From assembly GCA_963716095.1 (NCBI GenBank), contig CAVQSV010000011.1, forward strand, positions 124,001-188,000: a stretch of DNA of 64,000 bases, given 5' to 3'. The notes under the pieces are model-generated. The model had not been told where the DNA came from and did not search any database. It worked only from the letters and a program-made list of their open reading frames with translations. This document shows, one piece after another, positions 55,410 through 62,126 of the stretch; positions within the stretch are counted from its first letter, which is position 1; each line of letters starts with the position of its first letter. The DNA comes from Sva-07 sp963716095. Lineage in GTDB: Bacteria > Actinomycetota > Acidimicrobiia > Acidimicrobiales > Ilumatobacteraceae. Both the position numbers and the translations under genes were made by a program.

Positions 55410-57470
55410 ATGACCAGCAACACAGTGCACTCGGCGCCATCGAGATCGAGGTGGACGACCGCCATCGTGAGCCTCGCAACGATCGCGTCAGCCCTGGTCC
55501 TCGCCTCGTCGCCGACCGACGCGAGCGGAGGAGAGCCGGCCCACGATGACTGGTTGGGCACCGTCAACGTCTTCCGAGCCCAGTCGGGGCTCGCGCCCGT
55601 GGTCGAGAATCCGGCCTGGTCGACCGGAGCGCGCAACCACTCGTGTTGGATGCTGCTCAACGGCATCGCCCACGACGAGACGCCCGGAACACCTGGCTAC
55701 AGCTCCGATGGCGATCAGGCGGGCAACAGCGGCAACGTCGCCGTCTCGAGCAACGCGTCGGCCACGGCACGCAGCCACATCAACCTGTGGATGTCCGGCC
55801 CCTTCCACGCCATCGGCATCTTGCGTCCGTCGCTGCAGCAAGCGGCGTTCGGCATGTGTTCCAGCCCGCCGAACCCATCCGCTGGTCAGTGGAAGTCGGG
55901 CGCAACGCTCGACGTCATTCGGGGCAACGACTGGAGTGCAGCAAAGCCAACGTCCCCGGTCGTGTTCCCCGGTGATGGGGCAACGACGAGCATGACCCGG
56001 TTCGTCGCCGAGTCACCCGATCCCCGCACCTTCTGTGGGTGGAGCGGTCAACAGGTCGGTCTTCCACTGATCGCGCTGATGCCGTCAGCGGTCAGCGCGG
56101 CCAATGCGACGCTCACCGGCCCGAACGGTCCGGTGCCGACCTGTGTGCTCACCCAGTCGAACACGAGCGGCGTGGCCCGGTCGCTCCTCGCCGGTGACAA
56201 CGCAGTGGTCGTGGTTCCTGCTGCTCCCCTGGTGTCGGGCGCCTATGCGGTCTCGGTGGGTTCCAACGGCGGCAATGCCAACTGGAGCTTCAACGTCGAC
56301 CCGGCCGCCCCGCTCACGGTGACGCCGGCCGCCCCGCCGGCTCCACTGAGCACGACCACTGCCCTGTCGAACAAGATGCCGTTCCAGGCGGTGACGCCGT
56401 TCCGCTTCGCCGACTCACGCAACGGCATCACGCTCGGTCGCCTGCCTGCGAACAAGCAGGTGCGAGTCAAGATCGCCGGCCGCCGGGGTCTGCCTGGCGA
56501 CATCAAGGCGATCAGTGCCAACTTCACCGGCGTGGGAGCTCCGGCTGCGGGGTACTTCACCGCATCGAACTGTGCTGAGACCAACCCGTCCTTCTCCACA
56601 CTCAACTACGAGGCGAACGACGGCGTCCCGAACCAGGCGATCATCCCGCTCGACGGTGGCGACCTCTGTCTGTTCTCGAGCCAGCCGACGGACATCATCA
56701 TCGACGTCAACGGCTACGTCTCACCCGGCGCCGGCCAGGTCTTCAAACCCGTCTCACCCGAACGCCTCTACGACTCACGCCCCAAGGCCCAGCCGCTTCG
56801 TCCAGGCCAGGTCCTGCGCGTGCGGGTCGAAGGAGCCGGGAGCCCGGCACCGTCGGCAGCCGTTGCGGTGGCCCTCAACCTCACCGGCGTGCTTCCCGAC
56901 CAGACCGGCTGGATCCGAGTGTTCCCGTGCGATGCCAAGGAGCCGTCGGTCTCCTCGATCAACCCCCGTTTCGGTCAGGCACGGGCCAACTCGGTGATCG
57001 TGCCGACAGCCGCCGACGGCACCGTGTGTCTCACGAGCAACGTGACATCGCACGTCATCGTCGACATCACCGGCTGGTTCGGTGAGAGCACAGGTCAGAA
57101 GTTCGTGCCCATCAGGCCCCTGCGCCTGACCGACACGCGACAGACGCATCCCGGCCTCAACGGCGGGAACGGCCCGATCATGTTGGCGCCCGGCAAGACG
57201 CTGAAGGTCAAGGCTGCTGGCCATCGCGGCATCGACGCCGCGGCCAAGGCCGCCTCGCTGAACGTCACCTCGGTGGGCGCGGCTGCGCCGGGATTCTTGA
57301 CCGTCGTCCCCTGCGGCAACGGAACCGGCGTCTCGAACCTCAACTTCGCTGGGGGCGGTACGGCCCTCGCCAACGGTGTCAACGTGAAGCTCGACAGTTC
57401 CGGGTCCGTGTGCGTCACCTCGAGCGCCCTGACCCACGTGATCGTCGACATCACCGGAATCTGGCGCTGA
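55410..57470 (+). CDS. Secreted CAP-domain protein with three C-terminal beta-rich repeats
   Basis: A 686-residue exported protein. A signal peptide ends near residue 40 (SSPTDASGG). A CAP/SCP-like domain (about 45-200) carries NVFRAQSGLAPV, SHINLWMSGPFHAIGIL and paired cysteines. Three repeats of about 105-120 residues follow, each opening with an R(F/L)xDSR/DTR box (TPFRFADSRNG, SPERLYDSRPK, RPLRLTDTRQT) and closing with an IVDVNGY/IVDITGW strand. Such repeats are common in secreted actinobacterial proteins, but I know no named function. AAGGGA lies about seven bases before ATG 55410. Confidence 0.78.
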   Translation: MTSNTVHSAPSRSRWTTAIVSLATIASALVLASSPTDASGGEPAHDDWLGTVNVFRAQSGLAPVVENPAWSTGARNHSCWMLLNGIAHDETPGTPGYSSDGDQAGNSGNVAVSSNASATARSHINLWMSGPFHAIGILRPSLQQAAFGMCSSPPNPSAGQWKSGATLDVIRGNDWSAAKPTSPVVFPGDGATTSMTRFVAESPDPRTFCGWSGQQVGLPLIALMPSAVSAANATLTGPNGPVPTCVLTQSNTSGVARSLLAGDNAVVVVPAAPLVSGAYAVSVGSNGGNANWSFNVDPAAPLTVTPAAPPAPLSTTTALSNKMPFQAVTPFRFADSRNGITLGRLPANKQVRVKIAGRRGLPGDIKAISANFTGVGAPAAGYFTASNCAETNPSFSTLNYEANDGVPNQAIIPLDGGDLCLFSSQPTDIIIDVNGYVSPGAGQVFKPVSPERLYDSRPKAQPLRPGQVLRVRVEGAGSPAPSAAVAVALNLTGVLPDQTGWIRVFPCDAKEPSVSSINPRFGQARANSVIVPTAADGTVCLTSNVTSHVIVDITGWFGESTGQKFVPIRPLRLTDTRQTHPGLNGGNGPIMLAPGKTLKVKAAGHRGIDAAAKAASLNVTSVGAAAPGFLTVVPCGNGTGVSNLNFAGGGTALANGVNVKLDSSGSVCVTSSALTHVIVDITGIWR

Positions 57471-57538
57471 CAGGGGCCAGCGATTTCGCGGCTCGGCGCC
57501 GGCATCAACGCCGGGCGGACGTCGACGCCGGGCGAAAC

Positions 57539-59056
57539 TCAGCGCCTGACCGAGTGGTCGGCGACGGTCGCCCGGTAGCGAACGGTGTGCACGCTGTCGC
57601 CTGACAGGATCGCTCCACGCCCGAGCATGCGCCCGAACTGCCAATTCGACAAACCGAGTTCCGGAGCGTTCAATGCGTACTGGCCGTCGACCCACCGGGT
57701 GAAGCCATTGCCGACGAATGGCGCATCGATGGCGGCATAGAACCGGTCGTGCTCGGCGTGGTCGTCGGACACCATCGACGCGACGAAACGAGGGCTGTAC
57801 CGATTGCACAGCTCGACGGCGTCGGCGATCGTGTCCACGACGACCACGGTGATCTCCGGCGATCGCTCCCATTCCCATTCGATCGCCAAACCACCCACGG
57901 CGATCGTCGATGCGGCCGGTTCGTCGACGGCACCCCCGGCCCGGCCGATCGAGACGATCCGCTCGAAACGCTCCGACGGCACGTACGCCTCGCTCCCAGC
58001 CACGACATGGAGTCGGGCGCTGGTCTGCCGTGTCGATGCCGCCGCATCGATCCCGGCGAGCACTGCGTCGATCAACTCGTGGGCTCGCTCGCGTACCAGC
58101 ACGACGACGTTGAGCGTGTTGCACACCTTGCGGTCGACCGAGTGTTCGACCGCCGCTCGCAGCGTTGCTGGTGCCGCGTCCAGTCCCGCCACCATCCATG
58201 CTCCACCGGTGCCGTGGAGGCTGACGGGCGTCCCCGACTGCGAGGCGACGGCTCCGAGTTCGGCGACGGCGGCGCCGGAACCCCGTGCGACTGCGAGCGC
58301 AAGCCGGTGGTCGGCGAACAGCGCGTGTCCCGCAGCATGGGTCGGCGAGTCGACGAGTCGCACGGTCCCCTCCGGGAGGCCGGCACTGCGCAGCGCCGGC
58401 GCGAGTGCATGGTCGACGATCGCCCGAGCGGTCCCCAGTGCGTCCGAACCGATCCGGAACACGACCGCGTTGCCGGTGCGGACGACTCCGCATGCGTCGG
58501 CGAAGACGTTCGGGCGCCCTTCGAAGACGAAGCCGACCACACCGAGCGGTGCCCGCCGTGCCTCCACCGACCATGCGTCGTGATCGATGCGGTCGACGAC
58601 ACCGTCCCGTCGGCTCGACGAGTCACGCCAGCCCCGCAGGCCGGCGACCATGTCGGAACGCATCTTGGCGTCGAGTACGAGCCGAGTGGTCGATCGATCC
58701 CGCGCAGCGGCTGCCGCAACGTCCGCAGCGTTGGCTTCGGCGATCGGTGCGAACGTCTCGTCGTCTGCCAGCGCCGCTGCGAAGCGGTCGAAGAAGTCGG
58801 TGATCTGCTCGTCGGTTGCCGAGGCGAGTTCGGCGAATGCCTCGCTGGCACCGCGAACCGTGTCGGCGACCAGCGAATCGACCGATGCGGGGATCAGCAG
58901 CAGCGCCCCGGTGGACTGCACGACGATCAAACGGTCACCAGGTCGATGACGTGCAGCGAGTTCGGCCGAGACGACCGTCACGCGGTCGCCGCCGAACGGG
59001 ATCTCCTGGCCGTCGGTGATCTGCTCGAGTGCTCGTACCTGGGGCTCCGTCGACAC
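57539..59056 (-). CDS. ProA-like aldehyde dehydrogenase with N-terminal extension
   Basis: A 505-residue protein whose residues 85-505 follow glutamate-5-semialdehyde dehydrogenase (ProA): IAEANAADVAAA, VFEGRPNVFADACGVVRTGNAV, then DRKVCNTLNVVVLV with the catalytic cysteine, and FVGNGFTRWVDGQYALNAPELGLS at the end. The first 85 residues are an extra, unrecognised domain (VTVVSAELAARHRPGDRLIV). It may be the proline-pathway enzyme or a divergent paralogue; proB is not nearby. GTG 59056 follows TACGCT by six bases and is divergent from the next gene. Confidence 0.75.
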   Translation of the reverse strand: MSTEPQVRALEQITDGQEIPFGGDRVTVVSAELAARHRPGDRLIVVQSTGALLLIPASVDSLVADTVRGASEAFAELASATDEQITDFFDRFAAALADDETFAPIAEANAADVAAAAARDRSTTRLVLDAKMRSDMVAGLRGWRDSSSRRDGVVDRIDHDAWSVEARRAPLGVVGFVFEGRPNVFADACGVVRTGNAVVFRIGSDALGTARAIVDHALAPALRSAGLPEGTVRLVDSPTHAAGHALFADHRLALAVARGSGAAVAELGAVASQSGTPVSLHGTGGAWMVAGLDAAPATLRAAVEHSVDRKVCNTLNVVVLVRERAHELIDAVLAGIDAAASTRQTSARLHVVAGSEAYVPSERFERIVSIGRAGGAVDEPAASTIAVGGLAIEWEWERSPEITVVVVDTIADAVELCNRYSPRFVASMVSDDHAEHDRFYAAIDAPFVGNGFTRWVDGQYALNAPELGLSNWQFGRMLGRGAILSGDSVHTVRYRATVADHSVRR

Positions 59057-59061
59057 GGGGT

Positions 59062-59067
59062 TAGCGT
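59062..59067 (+). promoter_or_regulatory. -10 box TAGCGT of the metallo-beta-lactamase-fold gene
   Basis: TAGCGT ends six bases before GTG 59074 and overlaps the opposite-strand -10 box by five bases. Confidence 0.6.
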
Positions 59068-59068
59068 A
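59063..59068 (-). promoter_or_regulatory. -10 box TACGCT of the ProA-like gene
   Basis: TACGCT on the minus strand ends six bases before GTG 59056, sharing five base pairs with the plus-strand box. Confidence 0.6.
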
Positions 59069-59073
59069 GGCAC

Positions 59074-59748
59074 GTGCCCACCTCTCCGCTCTACTTCCGT
59101 CAGCTGCTGTCCGGGCGTGACTTCGCCGTCGGCGACCCGCTCGCGTCACAGATGGTCAACTTCGTCTATGCCGTCGGCGATCGGCGTACGGGCGAGTGCG
59201 TCCTCGTCGATCCTGCGTATGCCGTCAAGGACCTGATCGACCTGGTCGGCGCGGACGGGATGACCGTCAATGGCGTGCTCGCCACGCACTATCACCCCGA
59301 CCACGTCGGCGGTTCGATGATGGGGCACACGATCGAGGGAATCGCCGAACTCCTCGACCACGTCGATTGCCCGGTCCACGTCCAGCGCGACGAGGTCGAG
59401 TGGGTCACCAAGTCGACCTCGGTCGACAGCGACCACCTCGTCGGGCACGACTCGGGCGACGTGCTCAGCGTCGGAGGTATCGACATCTCCCTCGTGCACA
59501 CGCCCGGCCACACACCAGGGAGCCAATGCTTCTTCGTGGATGATCGGCTGATCGCCGGCGACACGCTGTTCCTCGAGGGATGCGGTCGCACCGATCTCCC
59601 CGGCTCCGACCCCACCAAGATGTTCGAGAGCCTGCGCCGCCTCGCCGAAGTACCCGACGAAACGATCCTCTTCCCGGGCCACCGCTACTCGATCGCGAGC
59701 AGTGCCACCATGGACGTCGTCAAGGAAACCAACTTCGTCTTCCAGTAA
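59074..59748 (+). CDS. Metallo-beta-lactamase-fold hydrolase (ETHE1/glyoxalase II-like)
   Basis: A 224-residue metal hydrolase with the metal motif THYHPDH near residue 72, a histidine in VHTPGHTPGS near 145, the bridging aspartate in IAGDTLFLEGCGRTDLPG near 165 and a last histidine in FPGHRY. The GCGRTDLPG segment is typical of the persulfide dioxygenase (ETHE1) and related glyoxalase II branch. No rhodanese is adjacent, so sulfide metabolism is only a suggestion. Confidence 0.83.
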   Translation: MPTSPLYFRQLLSGRDFAVGDPLASQMVNFVYAVGDRRTGECVLVDPAYAVKDLIDLVGADGMTVNGVLATHYHPDHVGGSMMGHTIEGIAELLDHVDCPVHVQRDEVEWVTKSTSVDSDHLVGHDSGDVLSVGGIDISLVHTPGHTPGSQCFFVDDRLIAGDTLFLEGCGRTDLPGSDPTKMFESLRRLAEVPDETILFPGHRYSIASSATMDVVKETNFVFQ

Positions 59749-59767
59749 CCCTCACCCTCAACCCGAT

Positions 59768-59892
59768 CCGAAAAATGTGCGCCCGACAGTCGCCGGCGGG
59801 CAGATCTGCGCACGTTTCGGGTGGGGTTCGCCGCTGATCCCGAAATGTGCGCAGAAGCGCCCGCTCACGACGACGTCGTGCGCATTTTTCGG
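59768..59892. repeat. Four-unit alternating inverted repeat
   Basis: Four copies of a 15-16 base unit, (C)CGAAA(AA)TGTGCGC, stand in alternating orientation at 59768-59782, 59806-59821, 59839-59854 and 59878-59892. The inner pair matches at 15 of 16 positions and the outer pair at 13 of 15. The whole element is nearly symmetric and fills the 171-base gap between convergent genes. It could fold into a branched structure or be a palindromic mobile repeat. Confidence 0.8.
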
Positions 59893-59919
59893 AGAGGGTT
59901 GGGAGAGCGGACGGCGACG

Positions 59920-60610
59920 TCAGCAGTCGGCTTTGGCCGGGATCACGATCTCGAGACCGGGATAGAACGCGTTGTAGCCAGGGGTGCTGACGTTCGCTGC
60001 ATCGAGGGCCTCGACCGTGACGTCGAACTTCTCAGCGACCTTGGTCCGGGCTGTGTCGGTCTCGGCGATCGTGTAGCTGCCCGGCGCGCAGTTGTCACCG
60101 GCGTCGGGGATCGTGTCCGTCGCACCGCTGTCGGCACCATCCTCGGTGCCTCTCGGATTCGGTGTCGGACCCGGTGTCGGTGGTCGCCTCCTCGGAGCCC
60201 GCCGTGTTCCCCGCCAGGTAGGCGGCGACCGACTTGCCGCCCGGCGGAATGAGGATGACCGTGCCCGGGAAGGGGAACTGGTTGGCGCTGGTCCACTCGT
60301 TGACGGCGAGCAGGTCCTCGAGCGTCACCTCGAAACGGGAGACGAGCACGAACGGTGCGTCGCCCGGCTGCACCTCGTACTCCTGGGTGCCATCGATGAC
60401 GGTGCCGGGATCCCCCGTGTCAGCCGGCGGCACGGTGGTGGCCGGCGGGCGCACCACGAACGCTGTCGACGCTGCACTCAGGTCGATGGTCGACTGTGTG
60501 GCGCCGGTTTCACCGCCGCCGCACGATGACAGAACGATTGCGCCGATCAGCGCAGGACCGACGAGCGCGCCGAAACGGCGGGTGCTGGTCGAGGAACGAA
60601 ACGATTGCAT
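59920..60610 (-). CDS. LysM-domain lipoprotein, one frame break
   Basis: A secreted lipoprotein with two LysM peptidoglycan-binding motifs. The signal peptide ends IVLSSC (cysteine near 29). The first LysM is YEVQPGDAPFVLVSRFEV with NEW and GTVILIPPG. An acidic linker (TTDTGSDTESE) leads to the break. After removal of one base at about 60151-60154, the frame continues GTEDGADSG and into a second LysM (SYTIAETDTARTKVAEKFDV to IVIPAKADC), for 229 residues. ATG 60610 follows TACGCT by seven bases. Confidence 0.75.
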
Positions 60611-60617
60611 GCCGAGC

Positions 60618-60623
60618 AGCGTA
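60618..60623 (-). promoter_or_regulatory. -10 box TACGCT of the LysM lipoprotein gene
   Basis: TACGCT on the minus strand ends seven bases before ATG 60610. Confidence 0.5.
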
Positions 60624-60673
60624 CGCCCTCGGGAACCGCCGGTGTCGTCAGCGCCGCTGACGTGAGGCGACTG

Positions 60674-62125
60674 TCACATCAAAGGCCGATCGGTTGGCCT
60701 CACCGGCGACGGCAGTCGGGTCTCGCCCATCAGGTGGGCATCGACGCCGGCGGCACAGGCGCGGCCCTCGGCGATGGCCCAGACGATCAAGCTCTGCCCA
60801 CGGCCCATGTCGCCGGCAACGAAGAGCCCGTGCTGGTTGGTCATGTAGTTGGCGTCACGCGCGACGTTCCCGCGGGCGTCGTAGGCGACCTCCAGCGAGT
60901 CGAGCCACGAACCCTTCTCCGGCCCGACGAAGCCCAGCGCCAGGAAGACGAAGTCGGCGGGGATCTCGTGGTCTGTGCCCTCGACCTTGACGAACGCACC
61001 GTCGACCAACTCGACTTCATGGAGACGGAGCGCCCGCACCCGGCCGCCGCCGTCGTCGAGGAACTGCTCGGTGTTGACGCTGAAGAGCCGCTCGCCGCCC
61101 TCCTCGTGTGCGGAGGTGACCTTGTAGGTCATGGCGTACTGCGGCCAGGGGTTGTTCGCTCCACGATGCTCGGGCGGCTTCGGGAGGATCTCGAGCTGGG
61201 TCACCGACGCCGCCCCTTGACGATGCGCCGTACCCAGGCAGTCCGCCCCGGTGTCGCCGCCGCCGATGATCACGACGTGTTTGCCGTTGACATCGATCGG
61301 TGAGTGGTCGATGTCGCCGAGCTGCACCCGGTTCGCGAACGGCAGATACTCCATGGCCTGGTGGATGCCGCCGAGCTCGCGGCCGGGGATCGGCAGGTCA
61401 CGCCATGCCGTTGCCCCACATGCCAGCACCACGGCATCGTGCGAGGCGCGCAGCACCTCGATGTCGACGTTCTCGCCGACGACGGCGTTGGTGCGGAACT
61501 CGGTGCCCTCGGCTTCCATCTGCTCGATGCGTCGATCGATGTGCCGCTTCTCCATCTTGAACTCGGGGATGCCGTAGCGCAGCAGTCCGCCGATGCGGTC
61601 CGATCGTTCCAGCACCACGACGTCGTGGCCGGCACGAGTGAGCTGTTGCGCAACGGCGAGGCCGGCGGGACCAGACCCGATGACCGCGACACGCTTGCCG
61701 GTCCGAACCGCCGGGACCAGCGGGGTGACCCACCCTTCGTCCCACGCACGGTCGATGATCTCGACCTCGACCTGCTTGATGGCGACCGGGTTCTGATTGA
61801 TACCCAGGACGCAGGACGACTCACACGGAGCCGGACACAAACGGCCTGTGAACTCGGGGAAGTTGTTGGTCGCGTGCAACCGCTCGATGGCGTCCTGCCA
61901 GTGATCGCGGTAGACGAGGTCGTTCCAGTCGGGAATCAGGTTGCCCAGCGGACAGCCGTTGTTGCAGAACGGGATGCCGCAGTCCATGCAGCGGCCGGCC
62001 TGGTGCTTGAGGTGATCCTCGGGGAACTCCTCGTACACCTCGTTCCAGTCGCGAAGACGCACCGGGACCGGGCGCCGCTCGGGCGTCTCACGCTCCCACT
62101 TCAGAAATCCGGTCGGTTCTCCCAT
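60674..62125 (-). CDS. gltD: Glutamate synthase small subunit
   Basis: A 483-residue NADPH-dependent subunit that supplies electrons for glutamate formation from glutamine and 2-oxoglutarate. N-terminal cysteines for two [4Fe-4S] clusters are in CMDCGIPFCNNGCPLGN (near 42-58) and LCPAPCESSC (near 96-105). The FAD motif GSGPAGLAVA is near 150 and the NADPH motif GGGDTGADC near 290. ATG 62125 follows the repaired gltB stop by one base. Confidence 0.92.
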   Translation of the reverse strand: MGEPTGFLKWERETPERRPVPVRLRDWNEVYEEFPEDHLKHQAGRCMDCGIPFCNNGCPLGNLIPDWNDLVYRDHWQDAIERLHATNNFPEFTGRLCPAPCESSCVLGINQNPVAIKQVEVEIIDRAWDEGWVTPLVPAVRTGKRVAVIGSGPAGLAVAQQLTRAGHDVVVLERSDRIGGLLRYGIPEFKMEKRHIDRRIEQMEAEGTEFRTNAVVGENVDIEVLRASHDAVVLACGATAWRDLPIPGRELGGIHQAMEYLPFANRVQLGDIDHSPIDVNGKHVVIIGGGDTGADCLGTAHRQGAASVTQLEILPKPPEHRGANNPWPQYAMTYKVTSAHEEGGERLFSVNTEQFLDDGGGRVRALRLHEVELVDGAFVKVEGTDHEIPADFVFLALGFVGPEKGSWLDSLEVAYDARGNVARDANYMTNQHGLFVAGDMGRGQSLIVWAIAEGRACAAGVDAHLMGETRLPSPVRPTDRPLM

Positions 62126-62126
62126 G

